Assembly: GCA_001708385.1 (NCBI GenBank)
Contig: CP012388.1
Coordinates: forward strand, 1,736,001 to 1,800,000
DNA length: 64,000 nt
Direction: 5' to 3'
Source of the DNA: Flavobacterium psychrophilum
GTDB taxonomy: Bacteria > Bacteroidota > Bacteroidia > Flavobacteriales > Flavobacteriaceae
Shown here: positions 38,500-47,712 of the stretch, one piece after another
How the letters are laid out: every line of letters starts with the position of its first letter
Numbering within the stretch: the stretch's first letter is position 1
The notes under the pieces: model-generated
Database searches by the model: none
Told to the model about the DNA's origin: nothing
The model's input: the letters and a program-made list of their open reading frames with translations, nothing else
Program-made: the position numbers and the translations under genes

Positions 38500-38530
38500 T
38501 TGGATAATGGAAAATTAATTCCTACCTTTA
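38500..38530 (+). promoter_or_regulatory. Promoter of the universal stress protein gene
   Basis: TTG at 38500-38502, a 20-base spacer and TACCTTTA at 38523-38530 fit the Bacteroidota promoter form. The start codon is 47 bases downstream. Confidence 0.55.
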
Positions 38531-38576
38531 TCTTGTTAAATTCTAACCAAATTTTTGTTAACCATACACCGAAACT

Positions 38577-39404
38577 ATGAAGAAAATTTTAGTTCCCACC
38601 GATTTCTCTGACCATGCAGAATACGCTTTAAAAGTTGCAGCACAAATTGCACGCAAAAATAATGGCGAGATATTCCTATTCCACATGCTGGAATTGCCTA
38701 GTCAGGAAAGCGACGCTATTAACGAGGGGAGCGATATTCCGGAAATTATGTTTTTTATGCAGAAAGCGCGCGAGCGTTTTGCAGACCTAGTAGCGTCTCC
38801 ATATCTTGAAGGTATTAAAATAACAGAAGCGATTCAGTTTGAAAAAGCTTTCGACGGAATTATAAACAACAGCAAAAAACACGAAATAGACCTTATCGTA
38901 ATGGGCTCTCACGGAGCAAGCGGTTTCCATGAAATGTTTATTGGTTCTAATACAGAAAAAGTTGTTAGAACATCAGACGTTCCTGTCCTTGTAATTAAAA
39001 AAGAACAAGCAGCCTTTAACCCTGCAAAATTTGTATTTGCATCTGATTTCTCAGACGAAATAAAAAAACCTTTTGCTAAAGTGGTTGAATTTGCTAACAG
39101 CTTCAACACACAGCTTCACCTGGTATACATCAATACACCAAACAACTTTAAATCTACTCACGCAGCAGAAAAAATAATTCACGATTTCGTATCTCAGTTC
39201 ACCCTTGTAAACGGACACACTTCTCACGTATACAATGATGTAAACATCGAAAAAGGAGTTCTACATTTTGCCAACAGTGTAAACGCAGACCTTGTCGGGA
39301 TGTGCACACACGGCAGACAAGGGCTTGCACACTTCTTTAACGGAAGCGTTAGCGAAGACCTGGTTAACCATGCCGTTAGACCTGTTGTAACCTTCAGAAT
39401 CTAA
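38577..39404 (+). CDS. Universal stress protein with two UspA domains
   Basis: This is a 275-residue cytoplasmic protein made of two UspA folds in tandem (about 1-140 and 145-275). The first has the family start KKILVPTDFSDHAEYAL and the nucleotide-binding pattern GSHGASGFHEMFIGS. The second keeps a similar pattern, THGRQGLAHFFNGS, but with Cys in place of the leading Gly. Double Usp proteins are common stress-associated ATP-binding proteins, and the precise role here is unknown. The gene is divergent from rimP and ends at a clear terminator. Confidence 0.92.
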   Translation: MKKILVPTDFSDHAEYALKVAAQIARKNNGEIFLFHMLELPSQESDAINEGSDIPEIMFFMQKARERFADLVASPYLEGIKITEAIQFEKAFDGIINNSKKHEIDLIVMGSHGASGFHEMFIGSNTEKVVRTSDVPVLVIKKEQAAFNPAKFVFASDFSDEIKKPFAKVVEFANSFNTQLHLVYINTPNNFKSTHAAEKIIHDFVSQFTLVNGHTSHVYNDVNIEKGVLHFANSVNADLVGMCTHGRQGLAHFFNGSVSEDLVNHAVRPVVTFRI

Positions 39405-39430
39405 TTTTAGACAACAATATATAAAACATG

Positions 39431-39455
39431 AAGCGGTTCCTTTTGAGAGCCGCTT
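39431..39455 (+). terminator. Terminator of the universal stress protein gene
   Basis: The arms AAGCGGTTC and GAGCCGCTT (one G-U pair) are followed by a run of T. Confidence 0.85.
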
Positions 39456-39659
39456 TTTTTTATTTCTAAAAAGTTTACAAAAGCGTTTATTTCGACAACA
39501 CCCTAACCACTTTTGGCATCCTTAATAATTTTCACTTGTTAAATCAAAAAACAGTAAAAAAAGACAAACAACCACATATACAAACTAAAAAAACCTTCAG
39601 ATCAATACCAAAATATTGAACTGAAGGCTTCATCAAAAACATACAATTATAAAAAAGGA

Positions 39660-39683
39660 AAGCCTCTCATTTCTGAGAGGCTT
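39660..39683 (-). terminator. Terminator of tRNA-Gln
   Basis: A perfect 10-base stem (AAGCCTCTCA / TGAGAGGCTT) with a 4-base loop lies directly after the tRNA. It is followed on the minus strand by CCTTTTTT. Confidence 0.88.
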
Positions 39684-39688
39684 TTCTG

Positions 39689-39759
39689 TTGGTCCACAAG
39701 GACTCGAACCTTGAACGACTGCACCAAAAACAGTAGTGTTACCATTACACCATAGACCA
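39689..39759 (-). tRNA. tRNA-Gln (UUG anticodon)
   Basis: The 71-base gene folds into a cloverleaf. The acceptor arm is TGGTCTA with TGGACCA, the anticodon loop TTTTGGT gives anticodon UUG, and the T loop is GTTCGAG. The discriminator is A, and CCA is not encoded. Confidence 0.95.
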
Positions 39760-39868
39760 ATTGTGCTTTATTGCGGTGCAAATATACCACATAATTTATT
39801 TTTTGCAAATTTTTAAAGTAAAAAATATTAAAAAATATTTTCCCGCGTTCTTTAAGCCTCAAACCCTT

Positions 39869-39876
39869 TATATTTG
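39869..39876 (+). promoter_or_regulatory. -7 promoter element of the first DUF2723 gene
   Basis: TATATTTG matches TAnnTTTG and lies 31 bases before the ATG at 39908. No clear -33 box. Confidence 0.4.
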
Positions 39877-39907
39877 TACGAAACATAAAACATTCCACAT
39901 CAATCAA

Positions 39908-42900
39908 ATGACCCAATTTAACTTCAAAAAATGGAACTCAATTACCGGATGGATTATTTTTACCATTGCCTTTATTATTTACTCCTTAACCGTAGAACAC
40001 ACCCTTAGTTTTTGGGATTGCGGGGAATATATCTCTACTTCTGCCAAGCTGGAAGTAGGCCATCCGCCAGGCGCACCCCTCTTTCAAATGGCCGGAGCCT
40101 TCTTTTCTATGTTTGCTTTTGGTAAAGAAAATATAGCCCTTATGGTAAATATGCTGTCGGTAGCATCCAGTGCCTTTACAATACTGCTTATGTTTTGGTC
40201 GATAACCATTATGCTAAAAAACCTTGTAACAGGTTTTAGCAAGTGGAATAAAAACAATGCCATAATGGTTTTGGGCAGTGCTTTTATAGCCAGTTTTGCT
40301 TTTGCAGTAAGCGACAGCTTTTGGTTTAACGCCACCGAAGCCGAAGTATACGCTATGGCATCGTTATTTATAGCTCTGCTTATGTGGGCAGGGTTGCGAT
40401 GGGGTGAAGAAATGCATTCCCCAAGGGGCAACCGGTGGCTGTTGCTTATATCGCTTATAATAGGGCTATCTTTTGGGGTGCATTTTATGGCACTGCTTAC
40501 CATTCCGTCAATCGGACTTATTTATTACTTTAAGAATTACAAGACTATTACGGTTAAGAACTTTATCATAGCCAACCTGGTTATGATAGCGATACTTTTT
40601 TTCGTCTTTAAATTTATGCTTCCGTACACTCTGGCGCTTGTCGCAAAAACAGAGATCTTTATGGTAAACTCGGTTGGGCTGCCCTTCAATTCAGGAACCA
40701 TTCTTATGTTCGTAGTATTAGTTGCCTTCTTTTACTTTGGGCTTGCCTACACCAGAAAAAAAGGGTTGGCAACCTATAACACAATCCTGTTATGTCTTCT
40801 TTTTATACTAATAGGTTTTTCTACATGGATAATGCTTCCGATAAGAGCTAATGCCAATACGGTAATTAATGAAAACGACCCTTCGGATGCTGCCGAAGTA
40901 CTTGCCTACTACAACCGCGAGCAGTATGGCGAACAAAAAACATTCTACGGCCCGCTATATACCGAGAAATATGCCGGACTTGACAAGGATAATCCGTTCT
41001 CTGACTCAAAACCCAATTATGAACGCGATTACAAAACAGGCAAGTACGTTATTGTAAACAACTACAAGAACGCCAAACAAAACCCGGACAGCAATCATAG
41101 TGCTTTCCTGCCCCGCATGTCTACGCCCGAGAGCGCAGCCAATTATATGTTCTTTAATCATCCGCCCGCATTCAGGCTTGACCCAGCCTATGATTACGGA
41201 CGCGAACTCCTGAAGTACGGAATAGATATAAATACGATAAGCGAAGAAGATGCTGCACAGGCGATAAACCAGGTTAAAGGTCAGCTTGAAGGTATTGTCG
41301 GCGAATTCAGGACTGCATACAACAAAGGTGAGCTGGGCGAGGAGGAATATGATAAATTCCTGAAATCCTACAAGCAATATCTTATTGTAGAAAAACCAAC
41401 TTTTAGCGAGAACATGGTATTTATGGTCGACTATCAGTTTGGTTTTATGTTCTGGCGTTACCTGATGTGGAATTTCACCGGTCGCCAAAACGATATACAA
41501 GGCGAATATGACACGCAAAACGGCAACTGGATTAGCGGCATCTCTTTTATTGATGAAGCCAGACTGGGTCCGCAAAGCAACCTGACATCAGACATGAAGA
41601 ATAACAAAGGACGTAATGTTTATTATTTTCTACCGTTTATACTTGCTGTGACAGGCTTTGTTTTCCACGCAAAGAAAGATCTTAAAAGCTTTTATATTCT
41701 TTTAGTGCTTTTCCTCTTTACAGGTATAGCACTGAAAATCTTCCTTAACGAAAAACCTTTTGAAGTCAGGGAACGGGATTATGCTCTGGTTGGCGCTTTT
41801 TATGCCTTTGCTATTTGGATTGCCTTTGGCGTATATGCTATTTACGATGGCGTAAAAAAATACATCCAGCCTAAAACAGCAGTCCCGGTTGTATTAGCCG
41901 TTATCCTGCTGGCATGCCCGATTCTTATGGCAAAAGAAAACTGGAATGATCATGACCGTTCCGGAAGATATACTGCTATAGCACTTGCAAAGTCATACCT
42001 TGATTCCTGCGAGCCTAATGCGATACTATTTACCGTAGGCGACAACGACACCTTCCCATTATGGTATGCACAGGAAATTGAAGGCTACAGAACGGATGTG
42101 AGGATTGTATGCTCTACCCTGCTGCCTACCGACTGGTATATCGACCAGATGAAACGCCAGGCCTATGAGTCGGCTCCTGCACCAATATCATTTACGCACG
42201 ACCAATATGTAGACGGTACCAGAGATTTTATCCTTTATGATCCTACCACAGAAGCCCGTATTGACATTGATACTTTCATGGACTTTATTAAACTGGAAGA
42301 TGAAAGAGCCAAAATTGAGCTGAACAGCGGACAAAAAACTAACTTCTATCCGTCAAATAAGGTTCGCATTAAAGTAAATAAAGAAGATGTAATTAGGAAT
42401 AAGGTTGTATCGCCAAAGTATTACGATTCTATCGTACCGTTTATAGATGTAGACCTTCCCAAAGAGGCATTATACAAACATAACATCATAATGCTGGACA
42501 TCATCCGCAATAACAACTGGAAACGCCCGATTTATTTTTCAGGAGGAAGTCCCGATCCCGAAGACTTTGCCTGGATGAAAGACTATCTTCAGCTGGACGG
42601 ACTCGTGTATAAACTCGTACCAATTAAAACAACCATTACAGACGAAGACAGTGCGATTGATGTTGGCTATATAGACACTGAGAAAATGTACAACATTGTT
42701 ACCAAATGGAATTTTGGTAACAGCGGCAGCCCCGATATTTACCACGATCAGCAAACGATACGTTACAGCAGGATTTTCAGAAGGAATATGGCTTTATTGG
42801 AAGACCAGCTGCTTAAAGAGGGTAAAAAAGATAAGGCCCTGAAAGTAGCAGATATTGTGATGACCAATTATCCGCCTGAGTATTATGGGTTCTATTTTAT

Positions 42901-43189
42901 CTACGAACCTTTTGTTAACGGCTATTACCAGACCGGCAATACCGAAAAGGCAAGAAAACTACTTACAACCCTTATAAACAAATACAAAGAAAAGCTGGAG
43001 TATTACAAATCGCAGCCGGTACAAACCCAAAACAGCCAGTACCAAAGTATAATACGCGAAATTGAGCAGTACCGCGGTTTGTTACACGCTGCCAAAAATA
43101 ATAACGACACCGAACTGTACAATACACTAAAGCCCGGTTTTAATAAATTAAACAAAGCTTTCAGGCAGTTTGAAAGAGAAGCAGAATAA
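39908..43189 (+). CDS. DUF2723 multi-spanning membrane protein, copy 1 (putative GT-C type)
   Basis: This is a 1093-residue membrane protein. About 12-14 hydrophobic segments occupy the N-terminal 350 residues and the middle region. A large soluble C-terminal part ends in TPR-like helices (LLEDQLLKEGKKDKAL, GYYQTGNTEKARKLL). After TM1 comes the acidic loop FWDCGEY (Asp37, Glu40) and then VGHPPGAPLFQM, a layout typical of GT-C glycosyltransferases that use lipid-linked sugars. Eukaryotic TMEM260, which carries DUF2723, is a protein O-mannosyltransferase; a similar role here is inference. I start at ATG 39908, because the longer frame from TTG 39761 runs through the tRNA promoter region. A close paralog follows. 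Confidence 0.85.
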   Translation: MTQFNFKKWNSITGWIIFTIAFIIYSLTVEHTLSFWDCGEYISTSAKLEVGHPPGAPLFQMAGAFFSMFAFGKENIALMVNMLSVASSAFTILLMFWSITIMLKNLVTGFSKWNKNNAIMVLGSAFIASFAFAVSDSFWFNATEAEVYAMASLFIALLMWAGLRWGEEMHSPRGNRWLLLISLIIGLSFGVHFMALLTIPSIGLIYYFKNYKTITVKNFIIANLVMIAILFFVFKFMLPYTLALVAKTEIFMVNSVGLPFNSGTILMFVVLVAFFYFGLAYTRKKGLATYNTILLCLLFILIGFSTWIMLPIRANANTVINENDPSDAAEVLAYYNREQYGEQKTFYGPLYTEKYAGLDKDNPFSDSKPNYERDYKTGKYVIVNNYKNAKQNPDSNHSAFLPRMSTPESAANYMFFNHPPAFRLDPAYDYGRELLKYGIDINTISEEDAAQAINQVKGQLEGIVGEFRTAYNKGELGEEEYDKFLKSYKQYLIVEKPTFSENMVFMVDYQFGFMFWRYLMWNFTGRQNDIQGEYDTQNGNWISGISFIDEARLGPQSNLTSDMKNNKGRNVYYFLPFILAVTGFVFHAKKDLKSFYILLVLFLFTGIALKIFLNEKPFEVRERDYALVGAFYAFAIWIAFGVYAIYDGVKKYIQPKTAVPVVLAVILLACPILMAKENWNDHDRSGRYTAIALAKSYLDSCEPNAILFTVGDNDTFPLWYAQEIEGYRTDVRIVCSTLLPTDWYIDQMKRQAYESAPAPISFTHDQYVDGTRDFILYDPTTEARIDIDTFMDFIKLEDERAKIELNSGQKTNFYPSNKVRIKVNKEDVIRNKVVSPKYYDSIVPFIDVDLPKEALYKHNIIMLDIIRNNNWKRPIYFSGGSPDPEDFAWMKDYLQLDGLVYKLVPIKTTITDEDSAIDVGYIDTEKMYNIVTKWNFGNSGSPDIYHDQQTIRYSRIFRRNMALLEDQLLKEGKKDKALKVADIVMTNYPPEYYGFYFIYEPFVNGYYQTGNTEKARKLLTTLINKYKEKLEYYKSQPVQTQNSQYQSIIREIEQYRGLLHAAKNNNDTELYNTLKPGFNKLNKAFRQFEREAE

Positions 43190-43209
43190 CACTTCTTCCT
43201 ATCTTAAAA

Positions 43210-43240
43210 AAGCAGCAATACCCTTAAAGTATTGCCGCTT
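43210..43240 (+). terminator. Terminator between the two DUF2723 genes
   Basis: The stem AAGCAGCAATAC / GTATTGCCGCTT (one mismatch) with a 7-base loop is followed by TTTTGCTTTA. The two paralogs are probably separate transcription units. Confidence 0.8.
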
Positions 43241-43343
43241 TTTTGCTTTAAGGCTGTATTAAAAAAAGATTTTAGGCTTTAGCTTAACGAAAAAAATAGT
43301 TTCTTTGCATTTACTAAAAACATCACCGAACAACAATCATTAC

Positions 43344-46300
43344 ATGATAACATTCAATTTCAAAAAATGGAATACCATCTTAGGATGGTCTGTTTTTGCC
43401 ATTGCTCTGCTTGTTTACTGCCTTACTGTAGAACCTACCCTTAGCTTTTGGGATTGCGGCGAGTACATTGCTACTTCTGCAAAACTTGAAGTGGGCCACC
43501 CACCGGGAGCTCCGCTTTTCCAGATGATGGGTGCTTTCTTTGCTATGTTTGCCACAGCACCGGATAAGGTAGCATTAATGGTAAATATGTTGTCGGTATT
43601 TTCAAGTGCTTTTACCATTCTTTTCATGTTCTGGTCGCTTACAATACTGCTTAAAAATCTTATAGGCAGGGTATCAGAGCTTAATAACAGTAATGCTATT
43701 GTGATTTTAGGTGCTTCGGCTGTAGCCAGCCTTGTGTATACGTTTAGCGACAGCTTCTGGTTTAACGCTGTTGAAGCAGAGGTATATGCTATGGCATCGT
43801 TGTTTATTTCGCTATTGCTTTGGCTTGGCCTTCGCTGGGAGCAGGAAATGCATACGCCACGTGGCAATAAATGGTTGTTGATCATATCGCTTGTTGTAGG
43901 TTTATCATTCGGGGTTCACTTTATGGCCCTGCTTACTATACCTTCTATAGGTTTTATTTACTACTTTAAAAACTACCAGAAAATAACAGTAAAAAGCTTT
44001 ATTATTGCCAATGTGGTTATTGTAGCTGTACTACTATTTATCTTTAAGTTACTACTACCCTACACCATGGCACTCTTTGGTAAAACAGAGATATTTATGG
44101 TGAACAGCATGGGGCTTCCGTTTAACTCAGGAACTATATTTATTACCATTGCTATTGTTGCGTTTTTCTATTTCGGACTTCAATACACAAAAAAGAAAAA
44201 CCTTCCGTTTTATAACACCATCCTACTGTGCGTACTGTTTATCTTTATCGGTTTCTCTACATGGATGATGCTACCTATACGTGCCAACGCTAACGTAGTT
44301 ATCAACGAAAACAGGCCATCGGATGCTGCCGAAGTTCTTGCCTACTACAACCGTGAGCAGTATGGCGAACAAAAACTTTTCTACGGACCAATGTATTCTG
44401 ATGCTTTTGCAGGTTTGGATAAAAACAATCCGTACGAGGATGAAAAGCCTAACTACCAAAGGGATTACAAGACTGGCAAATACGTTATTGTAAACAATTT
44501 CAAGAACGCAAAACAAAACACAGACGACAACCACAAAGGCTTTATGCCAAGGATGTGGAGCACAGAACACGCCGCTAATTATATGCGTTTTTCAAACCCG
44601 TTAGAGTTTAGGCTAGACCCGGCTCATAACTACGAAGACGACCTTAGAAAATATGGACTTCCGGTAGAGCAAATGTCTGAGGAAGATTATAATACTGCAA
44701 TTACACAAGTAAGAGGTGGTATTGAGCAGGCAATTACAGAATTCCGTGCTGCTTTCCGTTCAGGGCAGGCAGACGAGGAAGAATACGAGAAATTCCTAAA
44801 AAAATACGGTGACTACCTTATTATAGAAAAACCAACTTTTGGTGACAACATGAAATACATGTTTGAGTACCAGTTTGGTTATATGTACTGGAGATACCTT
44901 ATGTGGAACTTTACCGGTCGTCAGAATGATGTTCAGGGACGTTATGACAACCTTGACGGTAACTGGCTAAGTGGTATTACCCCTATAGATGAGGCTCACC
45001 TTGGCTCTCAGCAAAACCTTCCGTCAGACCGTAAAGACAATAAAGGGCGAAACACCTATTATTTCATTCCGTTTATACTTGCACTAATTGGTATTGCTTT
45101 CCATGCCAGGAAAGACCCTAAAAGTTTCTACGTGCTGCTAACACTGTTCCTGTTTACAGGTATAGCACTAAAAATATACCTTAACGAAAGGCCGTTTGAA
45201 CCACGCGAGAGGGATTATGCACTTGTAGGTTCGTTCTATGTATTTGCAATGTGGATAGGCTACGGTATTTATGCCATTTACGATGGTATTAAAAAGTATG
45301 TTCAGCCTAAAGTTTCGGGGCCTGTAGTTATTGCAGTTACACTACTTGCCGCTCCGGTAGTTATGGCTTCGCAAAACTGGGATGACCACGACCGTTCTGG
45401 TAAATACACAGCGATAGCTATGGCTAAGGCTTATTTGTCGTCTTGTGATAAAAACGCAATATTGTTCACCATTGGTGATAATGATACATTCCCACTATGG
45501 TATGCCCAGGAAATAGAAGGCTACCGTACCGACGTAAGGATTGTTAATACCAGCTTATTAATGACCGACTGGTATATTGAGCAGATGAAGGCTAAAGCAT
45601 ATGATTCTGATCCGGTGCCGATAAACTTTACATACGACCAATACAAACAGGGAACACGCGACTACAGCCTTTACGTACCGGAAGTAGACAACCGATGGGC
45701 ACTTAAAGACTTTATCAACTTCCTTAAAGAGGACAGTAATGATGTTAAGAAAGAACTTAACAACGGACACTTTGTAAACTTCTACCCTACCAACAAAATC
45801 AGGGTTCCTGTTAGTAGGAAAGAAGTACTTAAGAACAAAATAGTATCTGCTAAACAGGCTGACTCTATCGTTCCTTATATCGACCTTACAATTAAAGGCG
45901 ATGCGTTATACAAAAACCGCCTTATCATGCTGGATATCATCAACAATAACAACTGGAAACGACCTATATATTTTACAGGTGGTAGTTTTGGCGATGATGA
46001 TTACCTATGGATGAAAGATTACCTTCAGTTAGATGGTATGGTGTTTAAACTTGTACCGGTAAGGACAGCTATCCCTAAAGACGGAAGTCCGCTTGACATG
46101 GGTTACATCGATACCGACAAGATGTATGATATTGTTACGAAATGGGATTGGGGCAACAGCGAAAGCCCTAAAATTTACCATGATCCTGAAACACGTAAAA
46201 ACAGTATTACCTACCGTACCAACCTTGCAAGGTTAATGGAAGCACTAATTAATGAAGGCAAAAAAGATAAGGCTAAGAAAATTATTGACCTTACCATGAC

Positions 46301-46625
46301 CAAGCTTCCCGTAGAATACTACGAGTACTATACCCTTCTTGAACCGTTTGCTTCGGGTTATTACCAACTTGGCGAAAAACAGGAGGCACGCAAGCTGTTA
46401 GATAAGCTTATTAAGAAGTACCAGGAGAACCTTGTGTATTACAGAGGATTATCTGTAGGCGACCAAAGATCTATTGCTATAGATATTATAACAGCTATTG
46501 AGCGTTACAGAAGCCTTCTTTGGGTTATGAAAGACAATGGCGACACCGAATATTACGAGGCTGCCAAGGGTACATTTAATGACTTTAACCAAAAAGCAGG
46601 AAGATATAAAAGAGACAAGGAATAG
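43344..46625 (+). CDS. DUF2723 multi-spanning membrane protein, copy 2 (putative GT-C type)
   Basis: This is the tandem paralog of the preceding gene and also has 1093 residues when started at ATG 43344 (a TTG at 43305 would add 13). The same acidic loop FWDCGEY sits at the same positions (Asp37, Glu40). The two share long identical stretches such as YYNREQYGEQK and WNFTGRQND, while the C-terminal TPR-like part is more diverged (LINEGKKDKAKKI). Identity is high enough to suggest duplication, yet both copies are intact, so their functions have probably separated. A strong terminator follows. Confidence 0.85.
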   Translation: MITFNFKKWNTILGWSVFAIALLVYCLTVEPTLSFWDCGEYIATSAKLEVGHPPGAPLFQMMGAFFAMFATAPDKVALMVNMLSVFSSAFTILFMFWSLTILLKNLIGRVSELNNSNAIVILGASAVASLVYTFSDSFWFNAVEAEVYAMASLFISLLLWLGLRWEQEMHTPRGNKWLLIISLVVGLSFGVHFMALLTIPSIGFIYYFKNYQKITVKSFIIANVVIVAVLLFIFKLLLPYTMALFGKTEIFMVNSMGLPFNSGTIFITIAIVAFFYFGLQYTKKKNLPFYNTILLCVLFIFIGFSTWMMLPIRANANVVINENRPSDAAEVLAYYNREQYGEQKLFYGPMYSDAFAGLDKNNPYEDEKPNYQRDYKTGKYVIVNNFKNAKQNTDDNHKGFMPRMWSTEHAANYMRFSNPLEFRLDPAHNYEDDLRKYGLPVEQMSEEDYNTAITQVRGGIEQAITEFRAAFRSGQADEEEYEKFLKKYGDYLIIEKPTFGDNMKYMFEYQFGYMYWRYLMWNFTGRQNDVQGRYDNLDGNWLSGITPIDEAHLGSQQNLPSDRKDNKGRNTYYFIPFILALIGIAFHARKDPKSFYVLLTLFLFTGIALKIYLNERPFEPRERDYALVGSFYVFAMWIGYGIYAIYDGIKKYVQPKVSGPVVIAVTLLAAPVVMASQNWDDHDRSGKYTAIAMAKAYLSSCDKNAILFTIGDNDTFPLWYAQEIEGYRTDVRIVNTSLLMTDWYIEQMKAKAYDSDPVPINFTYDQYKQGTRDYSLYVPEVDNRWALKDFINFLKEDSNDVKKELNNGHFVNFYPTNKIRVPVSRKEVLKNKIVSAKQADSIVPYIDLTIKGDALYKNRLIMLDIINNNNWKRPIYFTGGSFGDDDYLWMKDYLQLDGMVFKLVPVRTAIPKDGSPLDMGYIDTDKMYDIVTKWDWGNSESPKIYHDPETRKNSITYRTNLARLMEALINEGKKDKAKKIIDLTMTKLPVEYYEYYTLLEPFASGYYQLGEKQEARKLLDKLIKKYQENLVYYRGLSVGDQRSIAIDIITAIERYRSLLWVMKDNGDTEYYEAAKGTFNDFNQKAGRYKRDKE

Positions 46626-46650
46626 TTAACCAACTATTTGTAACTTTGAG

Positions 46651-46674
46651 ATGCAGTACTTTTTAGTACTGCAT
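46651..46674 (+). terminator. Terminator of the second DUF2723 gene
   Basis: A perfect 10-base stem (ATGCAGTACT / AGTACTGCAT) with a TTTT loop is followed by seven T. Confidence 0.88.
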
Positions 46675-46694
46675 TTTTTTTAAAAAGCAATGTT

Positions 46695-47333
46695 ATGAAA
46701 TCGTACTGGGTAAAAACGAGATGGTTTATAAAAAAGGTGTTTCCGGGGTTTGTATGGGATGTTCCATCAGAGCAAAAAACCGTGTACCTTACTTTTGACG
46801 ACGGCCCCATCCCTGAAATTACACAATGGGTTCTTGATATTTTACAGAGACACGATATTAAAGCAACATTCTTTTGTATTGGTGATAATATCGAAAAACA
46901 TCCTCATATCTTTCAGAAAGTAATTGATGAAGGCCATACCATAGGTAACCATACCTTTAACCACATTAATGGCTGGAACACCCCCGACGCTGCTTATTTA
47001 CAGAACGTAGAAGAGTGCAGGCTGTCCATTATCAAAGGCGTACGTACCGATGCAAAACTGTTTCGCCCACCATATGGCAAAATAAAGCCATCGCAAGCTA
47101 CGGCAGTTAAAAAAATGGGATACAAGATAATTATGTGGGATGTTTTAAGTGCCGATTTTGACACCACAATTACGCCAGAGCAATGCCTGCAGAATGTAAT
47201 AAAAAACGCCGCCAATGGCAGCGTTATAATATTTCATGACAGTATAAAGGCATTCACAAATCTGGAATATGCCTTACCTAGAGTTATTGAATATCTTAAG
47301 AAAAATGGATTTAGCTTTGGGGCTATCGCTTAG
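46695..47333 (+). CDS. Polysaccharide deacetylase (NodB-like, CE4)
   Basis: This is a 212-residue CE4 enzyme that removes N- or O-acetyl groups from glycans such as peptidoglycan or exopolysaccharide. All catalytic motifs are visible: YLTFDDGP (motif 1), GNHTFNH (motif 2, metal His pair), RPPYGK (motif 3), WDVLSADFD (motif 4) and IIFHDS (motif 5). The N-terminus begins MKSYWVKTRWF and lacks a clear signal peptide, so it may be cytoplasmic or membrane-associated. The start lies 20 bases beyond the previous terminator. Its stop overlaps the convergent thioredoxin-like gene by 4 bases. Confidence 0.92.
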   Translation: MKSYWVKTRWFIKKVFPGFVWDVPSEQKTVYLTFDDGPIPEITQWVLDILQRHDIKATFFCIGDNIEKHPHIFQKVIDEGHTIGNHTFNHINGWNTPDAAYLQNVEECRLSIIKGVRTDAKLFRPPYGKIKPSQATAVKKMGYKIIMWDVLSADFDTTITPEQCLQNVIKNAANGSVIIFHDSIKAFTNLEYALPRVIEYLKKNGFSFGAIA

Positions 47334-47626
47334 ATCTGTTCCTGAACAAGACCTATAATAGTATTAGCATCAAGCTCGCCTGATTGCCTCCACACCATTT
47401 GCCCGTCTTTATAGATCATAAGCGTTGGAAGACCTTTAATCCTTAGCGCGTCGGCCAGTTCCTGGTTTTTATCCACATCGATTTTTATGACTTTGGCCCT
47501 GTCGCCAAGCGCTGCCGCCACATCTCTGATAACAGGATGCATAGATACAGATGGCTCATTCCACTCTGTATAAAAATCGATTAGTACAGGTACCTGGGAG
47601 TGTATAAGTTCTCCGAATTTTGACAT
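47330..47626 (-). CDS. Thioredoxin-fold protein lacking active-site cysteines
   Basis: This 98-residue protein has the size and fold signs of thioredoxin: PVLIDFYTEW before the active site, KVIKIDVDKNQELA, and the cis-proline segment KGLPTLMIYKDG. The CXXC site is missing. Where WCGPC is expected it reads WNEPS (Asn23 and Ser26 replace the two Cys), and the whole protein contains no Cys. It cannot act as a dithiol reductase. Such proteins usually serve as binding or scaffold partners. The remaining conservation argues against simple decay. Confidence 0.88.
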   Translation of the reverse strand: MSKFGELIHSQVPVLIDFYTEWNEPSVSMHPVIRDVAAALGDRAKVIKIDVDKNQELADALRIKGLPTLMIYKDGQMVWRQSGELDANTIIGLVQEQI

Positions 47627-47712
47627 AAAATGAAATTTTAAATTGAATTTAAAAACTTCTTACAAATTAATATTATACAAATATAGCATTTTTACCAAAT
47701 GAGCCTACTTTT

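Noticed and set aside
39761..39907. Extended N-terminus of the first DUF2723 protein
   Set aside because: It starts from TTG just upstream of the tRNA-Gln gene and covers the TATATTTG promoter box; the paralog starts at the equivalent internal ATG.
41006..41575. Minus-strand 189-codon frame
   Set aside because: Antisense to the first DUF2723 gene, with no recognisable features.
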